Below, piece by piece: positions 9,103 through 19,300 of a stretch of 64,000 nt of DNA. Origin of the DNA: Flavobacteriales bacterium UBA952. GTDB taxonomy: Bacteria; Bacteroidota; Bacteroidia; Flavobacteriales_D; Crocinitomicaceae. Location: assembly GCA_905182495.1 (NCBI GenBank), contig CAJJBU010000018.1, positions 1 through 64,000 of the forward strand, given 5' to 3'. A program made the position numbers and the translations under genes. Every line of letters starts with the position of its first letter. The first letter of the stretch is position 1. Under the pieces are notes generated by a model that searched no databases, was not told the DNA's origin, and saw only the letters and a list, made by a program, of their open reading frames with translations.

Positions 9103-11208
9103 TTAATTTTTTAAGTCCATTTCTTTTATCAAATGACTAGCTTGGGAGTACTTGTCAATAACCCAAAGCACATATCGAATGTCAACCGCAATGTTTCTAC
9201 AACGATTCGGGTCAAACATATAATCACTCATTGTACTTTCCCAACTACGGTCAAAATTGATACCAATCAGGTATCCATCCGCATCAATTACAGGCGAGCC
9301 TGAATTACCACCCGTAGTGTGATTTGATCCCGAAAAACAAACCCATAGTTCATCCCCTTGGGCATAAGGCCCGTAATCTTTTGAATTGTGTAATTCAAGC
9401 ATTCTAGGTTTAATATCAAAATCAGGATTACCAGAATTGTATTTTGCGATTATTCCATCTAGTGTCGTATGTTCAGTATAAACTTTGCCATCGGAAGGTT
9501 CAGAACCTTCTAGTTGCCCAAAAGTGATTCTCAAGGTACTATTGGCATCGGGCCAGTTTTTTCTCTCAGGAAACATCTCCAACTTACCAGCAACATACTT
9601 TTTTAATAAAACATCCATTGTTTGAGAAAAGCTTCTGTAGTTTGGGATAATATCAGTCAGCCATACGTTATAATGACTTGAATAATGAATAAAACCAGGA
9701 TCTTTGTTTACTTTTTTGAGACTCTTTTTATTGAATTGAGTGATGAATTTATCAAATCGAGTTTGATCTGTAAATACAGATTTATTATATATGACAGATG
9801 AAGAATTTGATTTCATACCGTTAACAGGGGCGTGAAGAAAATATTCCTTAGTCAACAACTCAAAAATCTCTTGATCAATTTTTTTATTGTAGTTTTTGAA
9901 AAAACCTGCAGAGGTTTTAATTAATTTTTCTTTTGCTTCATCTATTTTACCATCACTCAAATATTTCGAATAATTTTTAATAAAATCCTGAGTTGAACGT
10001 ATCAATTTGAAATACTCGGCACCGACATAAAAGTATTCTATTCCCATAGCATAACTAAATTCATATTTGAAAAACTCATCTGCTAATGCATTCATTTGGC
10101 CCACCGTTTCACCATATTTTTGCTTCCAACTTGAATTGGAGTTTGCTCTTTTAATGAATTCTTCCTCTGTTTCTTTTTTGAGACTAACAGCATCTAATCT
10201 TTTTAAGCCATCAATTTGTCCAATCCATTTTTTCCAAGCATTAGATATTCTCGCTTGTTTAGAGGCATATTGAATTCGAATAAGCTCGGAGTTTTTCATT
10301 GCCTTATCTATTACAGACAGAGATAGGTCCCGCATATGAATTCTAGCTGGTCGTTCTTTTGTGATAATCTGTTCCAAGTATGATGAACAAACATGCTGTT
10401 CAGTACTCCCTGGAAACCCGTAAACCATTGTGAAATCCCCATTGTGTTTATCCTTCATAGATATAGGAAGAAAATGAAGCGGGGTGTATGGCTTGTTTTC
10501 ACTTGAATAAGATGCGGGCTTATTGTCTTGATCTGTATAGATTCTAAATACGGAAAAGTCTCCTGTATGCCTCGGCCAGATCCAATTGTCAGTATCGCCG
10601 CCGAACTTCCCAATAGAGTTTGGGGGCGTTCCCACAAAACGTACATCAAGAAAGGTTTCTTTTAACATGAGGTAATATTCATTGCCATAATTGAAGGCTT
10701 TTACATCTCCAGTGTAATGCGTTCCCTTTGTAGCATTCTCAATAATCATTTTAATATTGGCCTTGATAAGGATTGCTTCGTCAGGCGAGTCCGAGGTGAC
10801 ACCAATGAGGACTTGTTCCGTTACATTTTCTATTCGGACAATACGCATGGCGGTAAGTCCGGGATTCTTTAATTCCTGACTTAAATTCTTTGCCCAATAA
10901 CCGTTCTCTATGTAATTGTTTTCAAGTGAAGAATGCGATTGAATTTGTGAGTAACCACAATGATGATTTGTTAACAAAAGTCCTTGATCAGAAACGACTT
11001 CAGCAGTGCAGCCTCCTCCGAATTGAAAAATTGCATCTTTCAAACTTGAAGAATTTATACTATAAATATCTTCGGCACTCAACCTCATGCCTTTTGCTTT
11101 CATGTCCGACTCAAAAGCCTTAATCAATGACGGAATGATCATCCCCTCATCTGCGAGAACATTATTTAGGAGAAAGAGGCCGAATAATAGACTTACTATT
11201 TTTTTCAT
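9103..11208 (-). CDS. S46-family dipeptidyl-peptidase, DPP11-like
   Basis: A 701-residue exopeptidase that removes dipeptides from the N-terminus of peptides in the periplasm. The signal peptide is MKKIVSLLFGLFLLNNVLAD. The chymotrypsin-like catalytic residues are visible: His in TNHHCGY (~82), Asp in GGDTDNWIWPRHTGDF (~215) and Ser in GGNSGSPVID (~640). The long helical insertion (~300-480) is typical of S46. The residue that separates DPP7 (Gly, hydrophobic P1) from DPP11 (Arg, acidic P1) reads Arg here (INFDRSWE), which predicts preference for Asp/Glu at P1; this rests on remembered alignment. Length matches the family. It is a single minus-strand gene facing ribF. Confidence 0.92.
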   Translation of the reverse strand: MKKIVSLLFGLFLLNNVLADEGMIIPSLIKAFESDMKAKGMRLSAEDIYSINSSSLKDAIFQFGGGCTAEVVSDQGLLLTNHHCGYSQIQSHSSLENNYIENGYWAKNLSQELKNPGLTAMRIVRIENVTEQVLIGVTSDSPDEAILIKANIKMIIENATKGTHYTGDVKAFNYGNEYYLMLKETFLDVRFVGTPPNSIGKFGGDTDNWIWPRHTGDFSVFRIYTDQDNKPASYSSENKPYTPLHFLPISMKDKHNGDFTMVYGFPGSTEQHVCSSYLEQIITKERPARIHMRDLSLSVIDKAMKNSELIRIQYASKQARISNAWKKWIGQIDGLKRLDAVSLKKETEEEFIKRANSNSSWKQKYGETVGQMNALADEFFKYEFSYAMGIEYFYVGAEYFKLIRSTQDFIKNYSKYLSDGKIDEAKEKLIKTSAGFFKNYNKKIDQEIFELLTKEYFLHAPVNGMKSNSSSVIYNKSVFTDQTRFDKFITQFNKKSLKKVNKDPGFIHYSSHYNVWLTDIIPNYRSFSQTMDVLLKKYVAGKLEMFPERKNWPDANSTLRITFGQLEGSEPSDGKVYTEHTTLDGIIAKYNSGNPDFDIKPRMLELHNSKDYGPYAQGDELWVCFSGSNHTTGGNSGSPVIDADGYLIGINFDRSWESTMSDYMFDPNRCRNIAVDIRYVLWVIDKYSQASHLIKEMDLKN

Positions 11209-11272
11209 TATTTTTTTTGACTAAAAATAGAGCTTATCATTTGAATAGGAAAGCCAATACCTCACAAATGCG

Positions 11273-11280
11273 TAATTTTG
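11273..11280 (+). promoter_or_regulatory. Possible -7 box upstream of ribF
   Basis: TAATTTTG at 11273-11280 fits TAnnTTTG, but the nearest TTG (11241-11243) lies 29 bases upstream, which is too far. Transcription from here would give a leader of about ten bases to the GTG start. Confidence 0.35.
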
Positions 11281-11297
11281 TACTTTAGAACAAATCA

Positions 11298-12245
11298 GTG
11301 AGGATATTCAAAGGTATAGACGATTTAGGGGAATTTAAAAACTCCGTGGTAACAATTGGAACATTTGATGGTTTGCATTTAGGGCATCAAAAGATATTAA
11401 CGCGTTTGAATGACCGAGCGAAAGAAATATCAGGGGAGAGTATCTTGTTTACTTTTTATCCGCATCCAAGAATGGTTGTCTTTCCCGAAAATCACAATTT
11501 GAAACTTTTACAGACGATTGATGAAAAAGTTGATAGTCTTGATGATTTTGGTTTAGATAATCTTATCATTTATCCTTTCACCAAAGAATTCTCGCGATTA
11601 ACCGCCTTTGAATTTGTTCGCGACATCTTGGTTGAAAAACTAAAAGTAAAAACCTTAGTTATTGGTTATGACCATCAGTTTGGAAGGAACAGAGAGGGGG
11701 ACTTGGCATTTTTAAAAGAAACAGCAAAGATATTTGATTTTGTTGTTGAGGAGATTTCGGCAGAAGAAGTACAAGAGGTTAATGTTAGTTCGACTAAAAT
11801 TCGTAAGTCCTTGCAGAATGGTGATATCGAAAGAGCAAATGAGTTTTTAGGAAGGAAATTTCTCTGCACAGGGAATGTGTTTGAAGGTTTAAAGCTAGGG
11901 CGTAAAATGGGCTTCCCAACGCTCAATATTAGTATAAAAAACGAACATAAAATCCTACCTAAAGATGGCGTATATGCCGTTCAAGTTCGAATGAAAGGTG
12001 AACTCATCGATGGAATGATGAATATTGGTCAGAACCCAACTGTTTCTAAAGAGAATACGATTGCCAAAAAGATAGAAATACATCTTTTTGATTTTAATCA
12101 AGATGTTTATGGGGAAGATGTAACTATCTTATTTCATAAGTTTATTCGAAACGAAAAAACTTTCTCTAATTTAGAAGCATTAAAATCTCAATTGATTCAA
12201 GATGAAATCCTGGTTCGTCAATTTTTTAACAGCGCTATTCTTTAG
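11298..12245 (+). CDS. ribF: Bifunctional riboflavin kinase / FMN adenylyltransferase
   Basis: Makes FMN from riboflavin and then FAD from FMN in the cytoplasm. The 315-residue protein starts at a GTG codon (11298). The N-terminal FAD-synthetase domain carries the nucleotidyltransferase motif TIGTFDGLHLGHQKI (~19-33), YDHQFGRNREG (~120) and SSTKIRKSLQNGD (~165). The C-terminal riboflavin-kinase domain has LGRKMGFPTLNI (~200) and DGVYAVQV. Length matches the family. Its last 44 bases overlap the next gene in another frame, so the two are probably transcribed together. Confidence 0.95.
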   Translation: MRIFKGIDDLGEFKNSVVTIGTFDGLHLGHQKILTRLNDRAKEISGESILFTFYPHPRMVVFPENHNLKLLQTIDEKVDSLDDFGLDNLIIYPFTKEFSRLTAFEFVRDILVEKLKVKTLVIGYDHQFGRNREGDLAFLKETAKIFDFVVEEISAEEVQEVNVSSTKIRKSLQNGDIERANEFLGRKFLCTGNVFEGLKLGRKMGFPTLNISIKNEHKILPKDGVYAVQVRMKGELIDGMMNIGQNPTVSKENTIAKKIEIHLFDFNQDVYGEDVTILFHKFIRNEKTFSNLEALKSQLIQDEILVRQFFNSAIL

Positions 12246-12777
12246 CCTACCATTTATTTCTAATGGACAGGCGTATATGACTATTAAGGAATCATTTAAT
12301 GTGCCTTCTGATTCCGTATTCTACTTGAAGATTTCACGTGAGAAACTCACTGAAATTCCGTCAAAAGTATACAGTTTTAAAAATTTAAGAGGACTAGATT
12401 TGTCTAGAAATCGATTAACTGTTCTTTCTGATTCTCTGGAGGGTCTAATTATGCTTGAGACACTCAATTTGAGTAAAAATAAATTTGAGATTTTCCCTGC
12501 GTTACTGTTTAAGCTAAAATCGTTAAGGGTTTTAAGGCTTGCAAGCAATCATTTGGGATATATTCCTGATGGTATTTCTAGGTGCCCTAGATTGGAGGAA
12601 TTGGATTTGTATAATAACCCAATTGGTGATTTGGGTAAGGGGATTTTCTCGTTGCCTACACTGCTTAATCTAGATTTGAGAGGGCTCATGTACAATGCTA
12701 AAAAACAGACTTATATTCAAAATCAACTAGAGGGTGTTGATATCCTTTTTGACCCTCCTTGTAAGTGTATAGATTAA
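12202..12777 (+). CDS. Secreted leucine-rich-repeat protein
   Basis: A 191-residue protein whose ATG at 12202 lies inside ribF. The signal peptide is MKSWFVNFLTALFFSLPFIS. The mature part has about five LRR units of ~23 residues with the xxLxxLxLxxNxL pattern: LRGLDLSRNRLTVLSDSL, METLNLSKNKFEIFPALL, LRVLRLASNHLGYIPDGI, LEELDLYNNPIGDLGKGI, followed by a LLNLDLRG cap. A Cys pair (PPCKCID) ends the protein. LRR solenoids bind other proteins; the partner is unknown. There is no T9SS sorting domain, so it should stay in the periplasm unless lipid-free export occurs by another route. Confidence 0.8.
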   Translation: MKSWFVNFLTALFFSLPFISNGQAYMTIKESFNVPSDSVFYLKISREKLTEIPSKVYSFKNLRGLDLSRNRLTVLSDSLEGLIMLETLNLSKNKFEIFPALLFKLKSLRVLRLASNHLGYIPDGISRCPRLEELDLYNNPIGDLGKGIFSLPTLLNLDLRGLMYNAKKQTYIQNQLEGVDILFDPPCKCID

Positions 12778-12793
12778 AAACTTACGTAATATT

Positions 12794-12823
12794 TTGTCCT
12801 TTAGTTTGATTCTGCTATTTTTG
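12794..12823 (+). promoter_or_regulatory. Promoter of the giant adhesin locus (long leader)
   Basis: TTG (12794-12796), a 19-base spacer and TATTTTTG (12816-12823) match the Bacteroidota consensus. The leader to the first ATG (13003) would be about 170 bases; it includes a small palindrome (ATTCTTTAAGAAT near 12934) but no riboswitch I recognise. Confidence 0.55.
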
Positions 12824-13002
12824 TTTCGCTAAACTATAACTCTTTTATGAAACTCATCAATCTATTCCATCTGGAATTTTAGTTTTTCTGTCGTGATATT
12901 ATGCTATAATAGGTTTAGCATAATTAGACCGTGATTCTTTAAGAATACTCGCTTAGAGTGCTATTGATGATGCTTTTTATTAGAGTTTGTACAAACTCGA
13001 TT

Positions 13003-13371
13003 ATGAAAAGGACTCTTCTATTATGTCTTTTCCTGGTGTTCGTTTTTATTACGAATGCACAAGGAAAGCACACCGAAATTCAATTAGGATCAAAATATTC
13101 TTTCGGAGAAATCGAAGCCGCTATTGAAAAAGCGAATTGGTGTGGATATTACCATGAGACTGAAAACTTTCAATTATTGTTTGACGACGGTGCAATCGCT
13201 CTCCTTAAAAACAAGGCAGAGATTTCGGCAAAACCTTCTGAAATCGCTTTATCTCCAGCTTGTTTTCAAACTGAATTTACTTCTTTAAATAATATTTATG
13301 TAATTACCTCTGAGGGTTGGATATTGGTTCCAAAAAAATCTGCAGAAAGTAAAAACTCCAAAACGAATTAG
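13003..13371 (+). CDS. Small secreted protein upstream of giant adhesin
   Basis: The frame is open from a GTG at 12958, but the ATG at 13003 starts a standard signal peptide (MKRTLLLCLFLVFVFITNAQ), giving 122 residues. The mature part has KYSFGEIEAAIEKANWCGYY and two cysteines (NWCGYY, SPACFQ) and ends in a basic, polar tail. I do not recognise a family. It sits one base before the adhesin start and is matched by a similar-sized secreted protein before the second type B adhesin (42677-43048), which suggests a helper role such as a chaperone or secretion partner; this is inference from position only. Confidence 0.62.
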   Translation: MKRTLLLCLFLVFVFITNAQGKHTEIQLGSKYSFGEIEAAIEKANWCGYYHETENFQLLFDDGAIALLKNKAEISAKPSEIALSPACFQTEFTSLNNIYVITSEGWILVPKKSAESKNSKTN

Positions 13372-13372
13372 A

Positions 13373-16300
13373 ATGAAGAATCTAACATTAATTTGTTTAT
13401 TGGTTATTTCTTCTTTTGCTTTTGCTCAAGGAGATGATTGCTCGAATGCCGAAGATTTAGGAACATTACCAACGCCACTTTCTTGTTTTGGTGGTAATCC
13501 AGCAGACTATGGTGTTGGTTCATCCATTACTGAAACTGGATCTTCCATTGGTTCGACAGCGGCAAATCCTTATGTGTACATGATCGACTGTGGTGCAGGA
13601 ACTACTGATATGGCAAACGGAGCTGTAGATGTATGGTATTCTTTTGTTGCTAGTGGTACTGAGTTAGTGGTAAACTTAACTGGTTCAATGGCGAATCCTA
13701 ATATAGGATTATGGTCAGGGAATTGTTTGAACTTAGTTGGCCGCGGCTGTGCTATTGGTGATGCAGCAGGGAATTTAACCGAATCATTTGGGCCTCTGAC
13801 TATAGGTGAAACTTATTTAATACAAGTTAGTGGTAATGCTCCTTTTATTCAAGGAAATTTTACTCTTGAATTAAATAATAATTTAGATTGTAATGGTTGC
13901 CTAGAAGTTGGTGTGTTAACTGCTAACCCTCCTCCAATCAATGGTACATATGCTGCTGGGCAGGTTGTTGAGTTTTGTTATACAATTACGGATTACAATC
14001 AAACAAATTCTAATTGGCTACACGGTGTTCAAGTAGAATGGAGCGCAGGCTGGGAAACAACAGTAAATAATGTTACTACTACCGTCCCTCCTTCTTGTGG
14101 ATCTGCAGGAAATTGGGTTTGGACGCCAACGGGAACTACCGGCTCATCTACCGGACAAGTTTTTCCGTCAGGTTTTTATTTTGAATCTAATGGCGGTTGT
14201 TTCCCATGTGATCCAAATAACCCTGGGGATAACTACGGTGATTCAGGAGCTGAAAATTGTGATCCTGAATTTTGTTGGTCATTAACAACATTGCCTCCAA
14301 TTTCATGCACGACGAGTATTCCTTTAACCGTAATTGTAAATACGTCTGCTGATTCTGAATCAGGAAGTTACGGGAGTCTTGCGTGTCAAACTGACTTGGC
14401 TTCTGAATTTTCAAGTATGCTTTCATGTTGCTCAGCTCCTCCGGCATTAACTGTCGTTGACGTATCATGTGCTCCGGGAGCTATAGATGGTTCTGTAACG
14501 GTTGAAGCTGTTGGATCGGCTTTGCCATGGACCTATCAATGGTACGATAATTCTGGGACATTAATTTCAACAACTACATTTTCTTCATCGAACACCAATA
14601 CCTTATCGAATTTAGCGGCAGGGAGTTATACGGCTGTAGTCACTGATAATACAGGTTGTTCAGCGGGTAGTTCTGCTGTAATAAATACGATTGTGGCTCC
14701 TCCTCCCTCTGTTTCTGTGGTAGATGTCTCATGTGGTTCGGGAGCTACAGATGGAAGTATAACAGCACAGGCTTCGGGAACAAGTTTACCCTGGACTTAT
14801 GAGTGGTATGATAATACGGGCACATTGATTTCAACGACTTCATTTTCTTCAATTAACACCAATACTATATCGAATTTAGCTGCTGGAGACTATTCTGTTA
14901 CTGTAACAGATATTACAGGCTGTTCAGCAACTACGAATACGGTTGTAAATGCTCCAAGTGCATCACCACCTACTTTTAACAACTTCGGTTTCGTTTGTGA
15001 GGGCGAGCCCTTTCTTTTTCCTACAACTAGTTTGGAAGGAGTTCAAGGAACATGGACGCCAGCAATAGATTACACTGTAGGCCCAACAACTTATACTTTT
15101 ACTCCTAATCCAGGAGAGTGTGCCATTCCGACTACGATGGTACTTGTTATTAGAGCTGCTCCATCAATTGACCCAATACCTGATGTCATCGCTTGTAATG
15201 GAGACGCAATAGATTTTAATGCTATTATCAACGGTGGAGCCTCAATAGCCTGGACCTCTTCGGAAGGTGCGTTTTCAGCTCCAGCGTCAATCTCAACTAC
15301 TTTTACGCCGAGTATCTCTAATGGTACTGCTACTGTTACTGCAGAGGTTTCTGTCGGTTGGTGCACAATAACGACTCAAGAAGTAATCCTTGTGACTTTC
15401 AGTTCTGGTACAACATCAGTTTTCACACCTATTGCTGATATTTGTCCGGGTGATGCCTTGACGCTTCCTACAACTTCAGATAATGGTATTACTGGGACAT
15501 GGGCTCCAGTAGCCAATAATACCCTGACAACAACATATACATTTACGCCTGACGCAGGACAATGCGCGACGACTGAAACAATGACCGTAAATGTTACAAC
15601 TGGATCAACTCCTACTTTTAATCCTATAGCAGATATATGTAGTGGGGATCCTTTAACACTACCGGTTACATCTACCAATAGTATAAACGGAACATGGTCA
15701 CCTGTAATTGATAACACATTGACTACCAACTATACATTTACACCTGCCCCAGGTCAATGTGCTTCTGATGCTTCTATGACAGTTGTTGTTGTTCAGGCTT
15801 CTTTAGGAACAGATACCCAAGCTTCTTGTGATACCTATACTTGGATTGATGGCAATACGTATACTGCAAGTAACAACTCGGCTACTTTCCTATTAACGAA
15901 TGCTGCGGGATGCGACAGTACAGTAACTCTTGATTTAACGATTACAAACTCCACAACAGGAACAGATACCCAAACGGCATGTGATACCTATACTTGGATT
16001 GATGGCAATACGTATACTTCAAGTAACAACTCGGCTACTGTCCTATTAACGAATGCTGCAGGATGCGACAGTACAGTAACTCTTGATTTAACGATTACAA
16101 ACTCCACAACTGGAACAGATACCCAAACGGCTTGTGATACCTATACTTGGATTGATGGCAATACGTATACTGCAAGTAACAACTCGGCCACTGTCCTATT
16201 AATGAATGCTGCGGGATGCGACAGTACAGTAACTCTTGATTTAACGATTACAAACTCCACAACTGGAACAGATACCCAAACGGCTTGTGATACCTATACC

Positions 16301-19300
16301 TGGATTGATGGCAATACGTATACTGCAAGTAACAACTCGGCTACTGTCCTATTAACGAATGCTGCGGGATGCGACAGTACAGTAACTCTTGATTTAACGA
16401 TTACAAACTCCACAACTGGAACAGATACCCAAACGGCATGTGATACCTATACTTGGATTGATGGCAATACGTATACTTCAAGTAACAACTCGGCTACTGT
16501 TCTATTAACGAATGCTGCGGGATGCGACAGTACAGTAACTCTTGATTTAACGATTACAAACTCCACAACTGGAACAGATACCCAAACGGCATGTGATACC
16601 TATACTTGGATTGATGGCAATACGTATACTGCAAGTAACAACTCGGCTACTGTTCTATTAACGAATGCTGCGGGATGCGACAGTACAGTAACTCTTGATT
16701 TAACGATTACAAATTCTACAACTGGAACAGATACCCAAACGGCATGTGATACCTATACTTGGATTGATGGCAATACGTATACTGCAAGTAACAACTCGGC
16801 TACTGTCCTATTAACGAATGCTGCAGGATGCGACAGTACAGTAACTCTTGATTTAACGATTACAAACTCCACAACTGGAACAGATACCCAAACGGCTTGT
16901 GATACCTATACTTGGATTGATGGCAATACGTATACTTCAAGTAACAACTCGGCTACTGTCCTATTAACGAATGCTGCGGGATGCGACAGTACAGTAACTC
17001 TTGATTTAACGATTACAAACTCCACAACAGGAACAGATACCCAAACGGCTTGTGATACCTATACTTGGATTGATGGCAATACGTATACTTCAAGTAACAA
17101 CTCGGCTACTGTCCTATTAACGAATGCTGCAGGATGCGACAGTACAGTAACTCTTGATTTAACGATTACAAACTCCACAACTGGAACAGATACCCAAACG
17201 GCATGTGATACCTATACTTGGATTGATGGCAATACGTATACTTCAAGTAACAACTCGGCTACTGTCCTATTAACGAATGCTGCGGGATGCGACAGTACAG
17301 TAACTCTTGATTTAACGATTACAAACTCCACAACAGGAACAGATACCCAAACGGCTTGTGATACCTATACTTGGATTGATGGCAATACGTATACTGCAAG
17401 TAACAACTCGGCTACTGTTCTATTAACGAATGCTGCAGGATGCGACAGTACAGTAACTCTTGATTTAACGATTACAAACTCCACAACAGGAACAGATACC
17501 CAAACGGCATGTGATACCTATACTTGGATTGATGGCAATACGTATACTTCAAGTAACAACTCGGCTACTGTCCTATTAACGAATGCTGCAGGATGCGACA
17601 GTACAGTAACTCTTGATTTAACGATTACAAACTCCACAACTGGAACAGATACCCAAACGGCATGTGATACCTATACTTGGATTGATGGCAATACGTATAC
17701 TGCAAGTAACAACTCGGCTACTGTTCTATTAACGAATGCTGCGGGATGCGACAGTACAGTAACTCTTGATTTAACGATTACAAACTCCACAACTGGAACA
17801 GATACCCAAACGGCTTGTGATACCTATACTTGGATTGATGGCAATACGTATACTTCAAGTAACAACTCGGCTACTGTTCTATTAACGAATGCTGCAGGAT
17901 GCGACAGTACAGTAACTCTTGATTTAACGATTACAAACTCCACAACAGGAACAGATACCCAAACGGCATGTGATACCTATACTTGGATTGATGGCAATAC
18001 GTATACTTCAAGTAACAACTCGGCTACTGTCCTATTAACGAATGCTGCAGGATGCGACAGTACAGTAACTCTTGATCTAACGATTACAAACTCCACAACT
18101 GGAACAGATACCCAAACGGCATGTGATACCTATACTTGGATTGATGGCAATACGTATACTGTCAAGTAACAACTCGGCTACTGTCCTATTAACGAATGCT
18201 GCGGGATGCGACAGTACAGTAACTCTTGATTTAACGATTACAAACTCCACAACTGGAACAGATACCCAAACGGCTTGTGATACCTATACTTGGATTGATG
18301 GCAATACGTATACTGCAAGTAACAACTCGGCTACTGTTCTATTAACGAATGCTGCGGGATGCGACAGTACCGTAACTCTTGATTTAACAATAGCTAATTC
18401 CCTGACAGGAACAGATACCCAAACGGCATGTGATACCTATACTTGGATTGATGGCAATACGTATACTGTAAGTAATAACTCGGCAACGTTCTTACTAACG
18501 GCTAGTGGAGGATGTGACAGTACAGTAACTCTTGATTTAACGATTACAAACTCCACGACAGGAACAGATACCCAAACGGCTTGTGATACCTATACCTGGA
18601 TTGATGGCAATACGTATACTTCAAGTAACAACTCGTGCTACTGTCCTATTAACGAATGCTGCAGGATGCGACAGTACAGTAACTCTTGATTTAACGATTA
18701 CAAACTCTACAACTGGAACAGATAACCAAACGGCTTGTGATACCTATACTTGGATTGATGGCAATACGTATACTTCAAGTAACAACAGTGCTACTGTCCT
18801 ATTAACGAATGCTGCGGGATGCGACAGTACAGTAACTCTTGATTTAACGATTACAAACTCCACAACTGGAACAGATACCCAAACGGCTTGTGATACCTAT
18901 ACTTGGATTGATGGCAATACGTATACTGCAAGTAACAACTCGGCTACTGTCCTATTAACGAATGCTGCGGGATGCGACAGTACAGTAACTCTTGATTTAA
19001 CGATTACAAATTCTACAACTGGAACAGATACCCAAACGGCATGTGATACCTATACTTGGATTGATGGCAATACGTATACTTCAAGTAACAACTCGGCTAC
19101 TGTCCTATTAACGAATGCTGCAGGATGCGACAGTACAGTAACTCTTGATCTAACGATTACAAACTCCACAACTGGAACAGATACCCAAACGGCTTGTGAT
19201 ACCTATACTTGGATTGATGGCAATACGTATACTGTCAAGTAACAACTCGGCTACTGTCCTATTAACGAATGCTGCAGGATGCGACAGTACAGTAACTCTT

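Noticed and set aside
11209-11297. Consensus promoter for the S46 peptidase on the minus strand
   Set aside because: No TAnnTTTG with a TTG at suitable spacing reads toward 11208.
18123-19242. Separate short adhesin genes at 18123-18689 and 18583-19242
   Set aside because: They are out-of-frame pieces of the giant adhesin created by one-base insertions; they have no start signals or export sequences.
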